Positions 1 to 7,923 of a DNA stretch of 33,369 nt are shown piece by piece. This DNA is from Arsenicicoccus cauae (GTDB lineage Bacteria; Actinomycetota; Actinomycetes; Actinomycetales; Dermatophilaceae): assembly GCF_009707125.1 (NCBI RefSeq), contig NZ_WLVL01000038.1:1-33369 (forward strand), in the 5' to 3' direction. The notes beneath the pieces are model-generated. The model was given only the letters and a program-made list of their open reading frames with translations, had not been told where the DNA came from and made no database searches. The number at the start of each line of letters is the position of its first letter. Position 1 is the stretch's first letter. The position numbers were made by a program, and so were the translations under genes.

Positions 1-22
1 CCCTCGTCTGGTGAGTGCAAAC

Positions 23-107
23 GAGCCCCGCAGCGGATCGACCGACAGATCCTGTTAAAGACCCTCAGTCAGTCAGACGCTGAGTCAGGACGACCGCTGC
101 GGGGCTC
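23..107. terminator. Long inverted repeat downstream of the DUF998 gene
   Basis: A perfect 14-bp inverted repeat has its left arm at 23-36 and its right arm at 94-107. The 57-nt interval carries a smaller hairpin, with CTCAG at 64-68 and CTGAG at 80-84. It lies 17 nt past the stop of the minus-strand membrane-protein gene, so a terminator role is the simplest reading. There is no U-tract, as is common in high-GC actinobacteria. It could also be the edge of a repeat continuing outside the window. Confidence 0.5.
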
Positions 108-123
108 ACTCACATCATCACTG

Positions 124-837
124 TCAGTCGGGGGCGGCTCGCTCCCGCCACGGGAGCTGCCACCCCTGGCGTGGGCGCCAGGACAGGAACCTCCAGGCTT
201 CGAGGAGCAGGGCGGTGACGATCGCCACCACTGACACGGCTTCGGCGACCCCCCGGGGGATCACGGCACCCGAGTCCCCGAGGAGGTGGTCCAGGCAGGC
301 CACCAGCGCCACCGCGCCCAGGCTGCGCCGCACGTGCAGGACCCGGCGTCGTCGTGCGCGGCGCGCCACACCCCCGGGCGGCAGGGGGGCGGAGGCCGCC
401 TCCGCCGAGATGAGCACACCTGCCGCGGTCATCGGCAGCGTGAGCACCGCGCCCACCATGTGCACCCCATGGCTGACGTCCGAGGGGACGAGTCCCAGCA
501 GCAGCAGGCCCGCCCCCAGCGAGGTGGTGGCGAAGGTCAACGGGCGCCCCCACACGCGCCGCACGCACCAGGAGGCTGTGGCGACAGCGATGCCAGCGAC
601 GACGAGACCAAGGTTGAACGACGCCGCGTGCTGCGAGCACATGCGGTAGCCGTTGCGCACGACGCAGGCGTGCGACCCCAGGTCGCTGATCATGCTGTGG
701 TGCCAGGAGAAGGCGGGCGACGCCGTCAGCAGACCCATCACCCACACGACGGTGAACGTCGCAGTGCCGACCACGATCAGCCAGGCTCCCAGCCTGGCCG
801 TCCCCTGCGGTGCCTCGTCCTGGTCGGGGTCAGGCAC
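124..837 (-). CDS. DUF998-family integral membrane protein
   Basis: A predicted polytopic membrane protein of about 237 residues. Hydrophobic stretches recur through the sequence, and an HHSMISDLGS segment near the first membrane helix matches the conserved S-DLG motif of DUF998 proteins. The biochemical role of that family is not established. An Arg-rich stretch (RRARRRR) about two-thirds along is probably a cytoplasmic loop. The start is uncertain: a GTG at 837 overlaps the stop of the upstream glycosyltransferase by 8 nt and a TTG at 855 overlaps it by 26 nt; neither has a strong Shine-Dalgarno. I prefer the shorter overlap. The gene is co-directional and translationally overlapping with the glycosyltransferase, so the two are probably one transcript. 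Confidence 0.7.
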   Translation of the reverse strand: MPDPDQDEAPQGTARLGAWLIVVGTATFTVVWVMGLLTASPAFSWHHSMISDLGSHACVVRNGYRMCSQHAASFNLGLVVAGIAVATASWCVRRVWGRPLTFATTSLGAGLLLLGLVPSDVSHGVHMVGAVLTLPMTAAGVLISAEAASAPLPPGGVARRARRRRVLHVRRSLGAVALVACLDHLLGDSGAVIPRGVAEAVSVVAIVTALLLEAWRFLSWRPRQGWQLPWRERAAPD

Positions 838-2107
838 GGCCCACCACGTCCTCAAGCCAGCGCACGGCCGCGCCGACGCCGTCCTCCTCGCGGACCCGGT
901 CGCCCAACGCGCGGGCCCGAGCGACCGTGCGTGGGCTCAGCGCCCGCGCAACGAGCCGGGGAAGCATCGGGACGGCGACGGCGGGCGCGCGCAGGGCCGC
1001 AGACGGCAGGCCGACCGGAGCGACCCCCAGGGCGTGGAGCCGGTGCGCCCAGTAGAACTGGTCCGCCATGTGCGGGACCACCACGGACGGTATGCCCGCT
1101 CGACAGACCGCACCGGTGGTCCCTGCCCCGCCGTGGTGAACGGCGAGCGCCATACGTGGCAGCAGGGCGTCATGAGGCTCGGGACCGATCAGCCGCACCG
1201 GCGAGCCGGGCGGGGCTGGAGCGGACGGGACCGCCGCGGTTGAGCCCAGCTGCACCACGGCCCTGAGACCGTGCGCCCGACAGATCCCCTCGACCAGGGG
1301 CAGCAGCCTGCCCGGCTGCAGCGACGGCATAGAGCCGAACCCCACGAACAACCACGGCGGGCCCGGGTCGTCGAGCAGCCGGCGGGTCTGCGCCGACAGC
1401 CCTCCGGCGCGCGGGGTCCACCACCCCGTCACCGTGGCCCTGGCCGCAGGGCCGGCCTGCCCATGCGCCGGCGCGCACACCTCGGCCGGGACCAGGGCCG
1501 GGGAGTATGCGTAGAGGGACCCCAGGTCGGTGGTCAGGAATCCCTCGGACCGGGTGGGCATCACGCGCATCCGCCTGCCAGACCGGCGGCGTTCGAACCC
1601 CGCGAGGAGCGGCTCGCCACGACGCTGGACCGACCTGGCGGACCGCCGCACCGCCCCCGGCAGCAGCCACGAGTAGGGCAGCAGCGGCATCGGGCCGTCG
1701 AGCCTGCTGGGCTCGGGCCAGAGGTGGGCCCGGACCACGGGCACCTGGTGGTCTCGCGCAGCCGCGACCGCCGTCATCGCGAAGGTCGAGGCGACCACCA
1801 CGTCGGCGCCGTCGAGGGAGTCGGCCGTCGGTCCCCCGGCCGAGAGGAGGTAGTCAGCGAAGAGGGCCCGGGCGCGGTAGAGGCCACGAAGGTCGCCCCG
1901 GCGCAGGGAACGCGCCGCCGGCCCCGCCAGCAGGGTCGACGGGTCACTGTCGATGCCGACGAGCTCGACGCCTTGACCCCCTGCGGGCAGCAGCGACCGG
2001 TGGGTGACGAGGACCACCTCGTGGCCCGCGGCGAGCAGCCTCTCGGCCAGGGCCACGAACGGCACGACGTCGCCGTGGCTGCCGATCGCGACCAGCACCG
2101 CTCGCAT
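830..2107 (-). CDS. GT1-like (UGT/MGT-type) glycosyltransferase
   Basis: A cytoplasmic glycosyltransferase of 425 residues with the GT-B fold expected for the UDP-glucosyl/macrolide glycosyltransferase group. The N-terminus (VLVAIGSHGDVVPFVALAERL) is the acceptor-domain Rossmann start. The C-terminal half has the nucleotide-sugar signature region HHGGAGTTGAVCRAGIPSVV followed by PHMADQFYWAHRL. These proteins usually glycosylate lipids, sterols or small secondary metabolites; the acceptor cannot be read from sequence. Start ATG 2107 has GGAG 4 nt upstream. The DUF998-type membrane gene overlaps its 3' end, which hints at a membrane-related substrate, but that is inference. Confidence 0.85.
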   Translation of the reverse strand: MRAVLVAIGSHGDVVPFVALAERLLAAGHEVVLVTHRSLLPAGGQGVELVGIDSDPSTLLAGPAARSLRRGDLRGLYRARALFADYLLSAGGPTADSLDGADVVVASTFAMTAVAAARDHQVPVVRAHLWPEPSRLDGPMPLLPYSWLLPGAVRRSARSVQRRGEPLLAGFERRRSGRRMRVMPTRSEGFLTTDLGSLYAYSPALVPAEVCAPAHGQAGPAARATVTGWWTPRAGGLSAQTRRLLDDPGPPWLFVGFGSMPSLQPGRLLPLVEGICRAHGLRAVVQLGSTAAVPSAPAPPGSPVRLIGPEPHDALLPRMALAVHHGGAGTTGAVCRAGIPSVVVPHMADQFYWAHRLHALGVAPVGLPSAALRAPAVAVPMLPRLVARALSPRTVARARALGDRVREEDGVGAAVRWLEDVVGRA

Positions 2108-2177
2108 GTCTCTCCGATCCCCCGGACACCAAAAGGTGCCGCGCCCCTGCTGGCAGCCTATCGAGCCGCGATGACGC

Positions 2178-2624
2178 TTAATGCTCCTCGACGCAGGCCA
2201 GCCGCCGCAGGAAGGACTGCACCAGCGGGGCTGCGATCCTCGCGCCCAGCGGCCCGGCCAGCGGGAGGGAGGTGCCGTTGACGCTCAGCTCGGTGTCCAG
2301 CACGGCACGGGTGGTCCCGGGGGCCACCTCCTGCAGCTGCAGACACATCCGTATGTCGGCCCGCCCCGGTCCCCAGCGCTGGCGACCGGAGGCGCAGATG
2401 ACTGCCCGGTGCGCGGCCTCGTCCCGCTCCTCGTACCTGCCCGCGCCCGCGAACGTCAGCGTCAGCAGCCCCACCCTGACCGCCACCTCACCGGTGAAGC
2501 TCTCGTGCGTCGCCTCGGTGATGGTGCCCCCCGGGAAGGATGCGGCGACGACACGGCAGTCCGTCGCCCGGGCCCAGACGTCCGGCAGCTGGGCGTCCAG
2601 GACGGCCTCGTGGTGCAGGTGCAC
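2178..2624 (-). CDS. SRPBCC / CoxG-like protein
   Basis: A 148-residue protein resembling the START/SRPBCC hydrophobic-pocket fold, closest in pattern to CoxG-like proteins (a short beta strand, then VWARATD, SFPGG, and a C-terminal amphipathic helix GARIAAPLVQSFLRRL). Members bind hydrophobic ligands or assist cofactor insertion; no partner CO-dehydrogenase genes are present, so function is open. I chose the GTG at 2624 instead of the upstream ATG at 2675. A perfect GGAGGT Shine-Dalgarno (complement of 2631-2636) sits 6 nt before that GTG, whereas the ATG has none. It is followed 70 nt later by the glycosyltransferase on the same strand and may be co-transcribed with it. Confidence 0.72.
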   Translation of the reverse strand: MHLHHEAVLDAQLPDVWARATDCRVVAASFPGGTITEATHESFTGEVAVRVGLLTLTFAGAGRYEERDEAAHRAVICASGRQRWGPGRADIRMCLQLQEVAPGTTRAVLDTELSVNGTSLPLAGPLGARIAAPLVQSFLRRLACVEEH

Positions 2625-2768
2625 AGGTCTACCTCCGTGGTCGGCCCGGGTCGTGGTCCCGGCCTCCCCCATCATGACCCAGGTGGGCGCGCCCGGGCCG
2701 ACGGATGTCAGGTGCGGCGCCGACCGGGGTCAGCGATGCGTCCGGAGGGGCGGCCCCACCCCCTCATC

Positions 2769-2823
2769 GAGAGGCGCCAGATGGGGGTTATCCGGGCGAT
2801 TTGACCCCCGTATGCCGCCTCTC
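2769..2823. repeat. Palindrome of the GGCG/ATGGGGGT family, copy 1
   Basis: Arms of 20 nt lie at 2769-2788 and 2804-2823, with 17 of 20 positions pairing and a 15-nt loop. The left arm shares 17 of 20 bases with the left arm at 20487-20506, so these are two copies of one dispersed palindrome. It lies 38 nt after the stop of the flavoprotein pseudogene on the minus strand, consistent with use as a transcription terminator. Confidence 0.7.
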
Positions 2824-2861
2824 AACGTCTCGCGCAGGGGGTCGTGGGGCCGAGGAGGTCG

Positions 2862-4041
2862 CTAGACCCTGCCGTCCAGCAGGGCGTGGAAGTAGATGAT
2901 GGGCTCGACGTAGCGGTCGAAGAACCACAGGTCGGCCCGGGGCCGCGTCAGGTCCGTCCACGAGACCGTGGGTTGGGGCTGCAGCTGACGGTCGAACTCG
3001 ATGAGCATGAGCCTGTGTCTGTCGGTGGTGATGGGGATGACGGTGTAGCCGTCGTAGCGCCGCGGCTGTCGGCGGCGGCGGGCGAGCGAGATGTTGGCGG
3101 CAAGGACCTCCACCTGGCGGCGCAGCGCCCCTCCGGATGGTCGGGTGCGAAGGTCAGCGACGTCGCCCAGGCTCCAGAGCGACGGATGGCGCCGGTGGGC
3201 CAGGGTCGAGGGGTCCACGTCCACCAGACCCGCGGGGTGGTCGCCCGCGAGCGGAGCAAGCCACCGGGGGGCCCGGTAGGCGGGAACGATGAAGGCGTGC
3301 TCGACGTCCTGGATCGTCGTGTCACCACCGTCGCCCGACAGGGTCACGGCGCAGCTGTCGTGCGAGACCGACGTGACCGTGCTGCGTCGATGCACCGTGA
3401 CGCCGTTGCGGTCGAGCTCCGCCTGCAGAGTGTCCTCGACGAAGGGGATGTCCAGCACGCCCGCGTAGGGCGTGACCAGATGCAGGTCGATGTCGCCGAG
3501 CAGGCCCTGCCTGCGCCAGTGAGCGGCGGCCAGGAAGAGCGGCTTCAAGGCCGTGCCGCCGCAGGGCGAGGGCTCCGGCGGGATGGATGAAGACGACCCG
3601 GCCCCGCCGCAGCCTGCGGACGGCATACCAGACATCCTCGGCGCGATCGGTCAGGTGGGCGCTCGACGACCAACCGGCCTCCATCGCCTCCGCGAGCCCG
3701 GGGGTGGCCGGCAGGTCGGGGTCGAGCCCGGTGGCGACGACGACGTCGTGGTAGCCGATCTGGTCGCCGGAGGCGAGGGTGACCGTCTTGGCGTGGGGAT
3801 CGATCGCGGTCGCGGTGCCGCGGAGCCAGGTGACGGACCTCGGCACCACTGACGCTGTCGGTCTGGTGAGGGTGCTCATCCGGGCCTGGCCCCCGGCGAC
3901 GTAGTTGAGGAGCGGCCGGTAACGGTGCAGCTCGCCTGGGGCGATGACCACGACGTCGCGGCACCCCAGGCGTGAGGCACGCGCCGCCAACGAGATGCCG
4001 GCGTTGCCGGCTCCGATGATGACCAGGTCGTGGCGTCTCAC
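2862..4041 (-). pseudogene. Sulfide:quinone reductase-like flavoprotein, frameshifted
   Basis: Two overlapping minus-strand frames together encode one pyridine-nucleotide-disulfide/SQR-type flavoprotein of about 390 residues, the usual length. The first (start GTG 4041, with GGAGG just upstream) has the FAD-binding LVIIGAGNAGISLAARA and the ATG/LDPDLP region. The second carries EPSPCGGTALKP (the position of the first SQR redox cysteine), the FAD motif LWSLGDVADL and the C-terminal YDGYT-P---IEFD segment. The switch lies near 3571-3585, where removing one base in the minus-strand reading restores the frame. A sequencing error is possible. The second SQR cysteine (usually SCP after GY) reads VIP here, so classical sulfide oxidation is doubtful even if the frame is intact. 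It lies 85 nt downstream of the photolyase gene. Confidence 0.75.
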
Positions 4042-4126
4042 GTGGCCTCCGAGTATGGGACGGGACCGACCCTAGGGCCCGTTGCCCGCGCATGTCGAGG
4101 TCAGGAGGCGCACGCCGTGGTGGACG

Positions 4127-5605
4127 TCAGCCGAGCCAGGCCGCCGCGCGCTCCAGGTGAGCCGACTGTCGCGCCTCGTCGAAACCGTCCCAAAGGGCCG
4201 GGATGCGGCGCGAGCGATGGTTGGCCTCGAACACCTCACGATGATCACGCACGAATGCCCAGTAGAGACCGTCCCAGTCCTTGCGCCAGTCCCCGGGCGG
4301 CAGGTCCGACATCGACGTGAGGTAGTTGCTGCCCGACACATAGGGCTTGGTCGTCATGGCCTCGCCGACGGCGAACTGGCTCATGGCATAGACGTTGGGC
4401 ACCATCACCCAGTCGTAGGCGTCGACGAACATCTGCATGAACCACTCGTAGGCGTCCGCCGGGTCCGTGCGCAGCAGGCACATCGCGTTGCCGAGCACCA
4501 TCAGCCGCTCGATGTGGTGGGCGTAGCCGGTGTCCAGGACCCGAGCGACCACCAGGTCCACCGGCAGGAGCCCCGTCCGTGCCGTCCACCAGCCCTCGTC
4601 CAGTGGCCTGGTGTGCCGAAGGGTGTTGGCGGTGCGGATCCGCCGACCGTAGAGGTGGTACGTCGCGCGTATGTACTCCCGCCACCCGATGATCTGCCGC
4701 ACGAAGCCCTCGAGCGAGGCGAGCGGCACGTCCCGGTCGTCCGCGGCGGCCAGCACCGTGTCGAGCACCTCGGAGGGGGTGAGCAGACCGATGTTGAGCA
4801 TCGGGGTCAGCAACCCGTGGTGCACGAAGGCGTGCCGGCTGGAGATGGCGTCCTCGTAGGGCCCGAACAGGTCGAGCCGCTCGACGACGAAGTCGCGCAG
4901 GTGCTGGCGGGCCTCGTCGTGGGACGTCGGCCAACCGAACGTGCGGGGGTCGCCCGGCGCGTCCGGGAACTCCTGCTCGACCCACGTGATCGCTTCCCGC
5001 ACCTCCGGCGCGTGCTCGGTCACCAGGCGGACCGGCGGCGGGTGGTAGCCCCGGGGCAGCTTCTTGCGGTTGTCGGTGTCGAAGGACCAACGACCTCCGA
5101 CCGGGGCGCTGCCGTCCACGAGGACGTCGAGGCGGCGCCGCTGCCAGGTGTAGAAGTGCTGCATCCGCGCGGGGTGCTCGGCGAACCAGTCGGTGAGCTC
5201 GCGCCGGGTGGTCAGGAAGCCGGGCGTCTCCAGCACGTCCTGCGGCTGCAGCCGGTACCCACCCGCGGCCAGGGCGTCGGTCAGGCCACGGGCGAGCCAG
5301 TCGTCGTGCACGTCATACACCTGCACCTGGGACGGGCGCCGATGGCGCACGAGGGCCGCCAGACGATCAGCGGTGGCCGCCTCCGCACGGGAGTCGATCA
5401 TCTCCACCGTGTGGCCCCGCTCCGTCAGCCGTCGCGCAAAGCGTGCCATCGACGCCCGGTGGAGCACGAGCTTGTGAGCGTGGAAGGCGTACTGCCGCAG
5501 CAACAGATCGTCCTCCACCAGGACGAAGGAGGTCCCGCGGGGGGCATCCAGATGCGTCTCGAACAACTGGTGGGGAAGCACGAGGCGTAGCACCGGACCG
5601 GTCAT
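4127..5605 (-). CDS. Photolyase/cryptochrome of the PhrB (FeS-BCP) family lacking cluster cysteines
   Basis: A 492-residue flavoprotein of the deoxyribodipyrimidine photolyase-related family (prokaryotic (6-4) photolyases and bacterial cryptochromes that bind FAD and usually a [4Fe-4S] cluster). The N-terminal LRLVLPHQLF starts the antenna-binding Rossmann domain. The C-terminal FAD domain shows WREYIRATYHLYG, AHHIERLMVLGN, DAYDWVMVPNVYAMSQFA, TTKPYVSGSNYL and DGLYWAF. In PhrB four cysteines hold the cluster; here the equivalents read ADAYEWF and MSDLPPGDW, with no cysteines. The start at ATG 5605 is preferred over 5728 because AAGGTGA lies 7 nt upstream and family homology begins there. It is divergent from the AAA_14 ATPase. 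I infer a photolyase or cryptochrome; which of the two cannot be told. Confidence 0.85.
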   Translation of the reverse strand: MTGPVLRLVLPHQLFETHLDAPRGTSFVLVEDDLLLRQYAFHAHKLVLHRASMARFARRLTERGHTVEMIDSRAEAATADRLAALVRHRRPSQVQVYDVHDDWLARGLTDALAAGGYRLQPQDVLETPGFLTTRRELTDWFAEHPARMQHFYTWQRRRLDVLVDGSAPVGGRWSFDTDNRKKLPRGYHPPPVRLVTEHAPEVREAITWVEQEFPDAPGDPRTFGWPTSHDEARQHLRDFVVERLDLFGPYEDAISSRHAFVHHGLLTPMLNIGLLTPSEVLDTVLAAADDRDVPLASLEGFVRQIIGWREYIRATYHLYGRRIRTANTLRHTRPLDEGWWTARTGLLPVDLVVARVLDTGYAHHIERLMVLGNAMCLLRTDPADAYEWFMQMFVDAYDWVMVPNVYAMSQFAVGEAMTTKPYVSGSNYLTSMSDLPPGDWRKDWDGLYWAFVRDHREVFEANHRSRRIPALWDGFDEARQSAHLERAAAWLG

Positions 5606-5637
5606 GAAGCTCACCTTGTCACGTCGCCACGTCCAAC

Positions 5638-5655
5638 AGCTCGGTATGCCGAGCT
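5638..5655. repeat. Small hairpin in the photolyase leader
   Basis: AGCTCGG (5638-5644) and CCGAGCT (5649-5655) form a perfect 7-bp stem with a TATG loop, 33 nt upstream of the photolyase start. It could be an operator or a leader hairpin; no regulator is identified. Confidence 0.4.
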
Positions 5656-5683
5656 CAGCGCCCCCAAGCTGCGGGCACAGGCC

Positions 5684-5699
5684 GATCCGGCGCCGGATC
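5684..5699. promoter_or_regulatory. Perfect 16-bp palindrome in the divergent promoter region
   Basis: GATCCGGCGCCGGATC is a perfect palindrome without a loop, as dimeric DNA-binding proteins prefer. It sits between the divergent photolyase and AAA_14 ATPase genes. The regulator is unknown. Confidence 0.4.
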
Positions 5700-5720
5700 C
5701 TGCACGGAGTAGACTGGGAG

Positions 5721-5766
5721 ACCTGCAAAAGGTAGTCTAGGGCACCTGCAAAAGGTAGCGTAGCGC
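5721..5766 (+). promoter_or_regulatory. Tandem 23-bp repeat forming the AAA_14 ATPase promoter
   Basis: Two adjacent 23-bp units (5721-5743 and 5744-5766) match at 20 positions and share the exact core ACCTGCAAAAGGTAG. Inside the core, ACCT and AGGT form an inverted repeat. Each unit ends with a -10-like hexamer (TAGTCT at 5733-5738, TAGCGT at 5756-5761), and the second lies 7 nt before the GTG start. This suggests a duplicated promoter/operator unit, perhaps autoregulatory. Confidence 0.65.
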
Positions 5767-5768
5767 TC

Positions 5769-7016
5769 GTGCCCTACCTCTCTCGGACCGTTGACGCAGA
5801 ACTGGACGAGCTCCTGCCCGGGGTCGCCGCCATCGCCCTGGACGGGCCCAAGGGTGTCGGCAAGACGGGCACGGCGCTCCGCCGCGCCGACGCCAGCTGG
5901 CTGCTCGATGACCCTGCACAGCGGGAGGTCGTGGCCGCGGACTTCTCCATGAGCGCGGCGCCACGAGGCACGCTGCTGATCGACGAGTGGCAACAGCTGC
6001 CTCAGGTGTGGGACTCGGTGAGACGGCAGGTCGACGCGGGCGCCCCGCCCGGGCGCTTCCTCCTGACCGGGTCAGCGACCCCGGTGGACGCCGCGGGGGC
6101 GCACAGCGGCGCAGGCCGGATCGTGTCCCTGCGGATGCGCCCCATGACGCTGCACGAACGCGCCCAGACGCAGCCGACCATCTTCCTCGCAGCGCTGCTG
6201 CGCGGGGAAGCCGAGATCGGTGGCACGTCCACCCTCGGTCTCACCGACTATGCGGACGCCATCACCCGCAGCGGGCTGCCCGGCATCATGGGCACCCCAC
6301 CACGGGTGCGCCGGACTCTCCTCGACTCTTATCTCCGAAGGATCGTGGACCGGGATCTCCCCGACGCGGGGGTCGAGGTCCGCCGTCCCCAGACGCTCCG
6401 CCGCTGGTTGACGGCGTATGCCGCGGCCTCGTCCACGACCACCGCCTACTCGCGCCTGCTCGACGCCACCACGGGTGGCGATGGCTCCCAGCCCGCCAAG
6501 ACGACCACGATCGCCTACCGCGACCATCTGACGCGCCTCTGGCTGCTCGACCCCGTCCCGGGGTGGATCCCGGCCAACAACCCCATCCGGCGGCTGCAGC
6601 AGGCGCCGAAGCACCAGCTCGCCGACCCAGCCCTCGCGGCGCGCCTCCTCGGACTGAGCGCATCCGACCTGACCTCCACCACCGGCGTCCATATGGCGGG
6701 GCCCCTCTTCGAGTCGCTCGTCACCCTCGACGTCCGCGTCGCCGCTCAGGCCGCCGAGGCTCAGGTCCACCACCTCCGCACCAACGGCGGGGAGCACGAG
6801 ATCGACCTCATCGTCGAAGGCCCCGCCGGCACGATCCTCGGCATCGAGGTCAAGCTCTCCCCCACGATCACCGACAGCGACGTCCGCCACCTGCACTGGC
6901 TACGGGGTCAGCTCCCCGACCGCGTCGTCGACCTGGCCGTCATCACGACGGGCGCCACGGCCTACCGCCGCCGGGACGGGGTCGCCGTCATCCCTCTCGC
7001 GCTTCTCGGACCGTGA
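5769..7016 (+). CDS. AAA_14 / DUF4143 ATPase
   Basis: A 415-residue P-loop ATPase. Walker A is GPKGVGKT near residues 28-35, Walker B is TLLIDEWQQ near 69-77, and a sensor-like FLLTGSATP follows. The C-terminal half holds the DUF4143 region, ending with a restriction-endonuclease-like pattern: EIDLIVEG, then ILGIEVKLSPT, resembling the D-x(n)-E-x-K core of PD-(D/E)xK folds. Such genes are widespread in bacteria and archaea, often solitary and sporadically distributed; their function is not established. The GTG start is supported by the -10-like TAGCGT 7 nt upstream, implying a leaderless message. It converges on the HsdM remnant with a 12-bp gap and lies at the edge of a patch that looks horizontally acquired. 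Confidence 0.85.
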   Translation: MPYLSRTVDAELDELLPGVAAIALDGPKGVGKTGTALRRADASWLLDDPAQREVVAADFSMSAAPRGTLLIDEWQQLPQVWDSVRRQVDAGAPPGRFLLTGSATPVDAAGAHSGAGRIVSLRMRPMTLHERAQTQPTIFLAALLRGEAEIGGTSTLGLTDYADAITRSGLPGIMGTPPRVRRTLLDSYLRRIVDRDLPDAGVEVRRPQTLRRWLTAYAAASSTTTAYSRLLDATTGGDGSQPAKTTTIAYRDHLTRLWLLDPVPGWIPANNPIRRLQQAPKHQLADPALAARLLGLSASDLTSTTGVHMAGPLFESLVTLDVRVAAQAAEAQVHHLRTNGGEHEIDLIVEGPAGTILGIEVKLSPTITDSDVRHLHWLRGQLPDRVVDLAVITTGATAYRRRDGVAVIPLALLGP

Positions 7017-7028
7017 CCCCCAGCGCAT

Positions 7029-7919
7029 TCAGGAGGCCGGCCGCCCCAGTTGCTCCTCCAACGCGGTGGCCACAGCCTCGAGCTCTTGCAGAGCGGCGGT
7101 GAGGTCCTCCACGATCTCGCGCGCCAGCACGTCGGGTGAGGGCAGGTTGTCGAGGTCCTCGAGGGACTTGTCACGCAGCCAGGTGATGTCGAGGTTGGCC
7201 TTGTCGCGCGCAGTGATCTCGTTGTAGGTGAACGGCTTCCAGCGTTCACCCTCCTCGCGCCCGCTTCGCCTGCCCGGCTTGTATGCCGTGACGAAGTCCT
7301 CGAGATCGGCTCGTCGGAGGGGGTTCTGCTTGAGGGTGAAGTGCTTGTTCGTGCGTAGGTCGTAGACCCAAAGACGCTCGGTCCAGGGCTGGCCGGGACG
7401 AGCGACCTTCTTGTCGAAGAGCACATTGGCCTTGACGCCCTGGGCGTAGAAGATGCCGGTCGGCAGACGCAGCACCGTGTGCAGGTCGAAGTCAGTGAGA
7501 AGCTTCCGGCGGATGACTTCGCCAGCGCCGCCCTCGAAGAGCACGTTGTCCGGCAGCACCACCGCGGCGCGACCGTTGGTGTCCAGGATCGTCATGATGT
7601 GCTGGACGAAGTTCAGCTGCTTGTTGCTCGTGGTCGCCACGAAGTCCTGACGCTCGATCTCCCGGTCCTCACGGACCTCGCGTCCGTCTGCGCCGATCAT
7701 CGTCAAGGACGACTTCTTCCCGAACGGCGGGTTGGACAGGACGACGGACCAACGCCGGCCCGGATCGGCGATGAGCGAGTCACGGACCTGGATGAGCGAG
7801 GCGCCGTCGGCCGTGCCCATGCCGTGGAGCAGGAGGTTCATGGCGGCCAACCGGGCTGTGTCGTCGACCAGCTCGAATCCCGCGCAAGGGTCGCACCCAG
7901 CAGCGTCAGGGTGTAGCAA
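7029..7919 (-). pseudogene. hsdM: Type I restriction methyltransferase HsdM, 5'-truncated
   Basis: The C-terminal two-thirds (about 296 residues) of an N6-adenine DNA methyltransferase of type I restriction-modification systems, normally near 500 residues. The catalytic motif NPPF is present (VVLSNPPFGKKS), as are [37 protein letters not shown]-type sequence and a C-terminal coiled segment. The N-terminal helical domain is gone. The SAM motif I region looks collapsed: GCDPCAG runs directly into FELVDDTARLA, where a glycine-rich loop and about 40-50 residues would be expected. It therefore carries a 5' truncation and probably an in-frame internal deletion, and is presumably inactive. No hsdS or hsdR is present. 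The reading frame opens only 5 nt past the stop of the coiled-coil gene, marking a junction. Confidence 0.8.
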
Positions 7920-7923
7920 CCCC

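Noticed and set aside
4082-5590. 502-codon plus-strand frame under the photolyase
   Set aside because: It is a His/Val/Arg-rich shadow; photolyase motifs on the minus strand are unambiguous.
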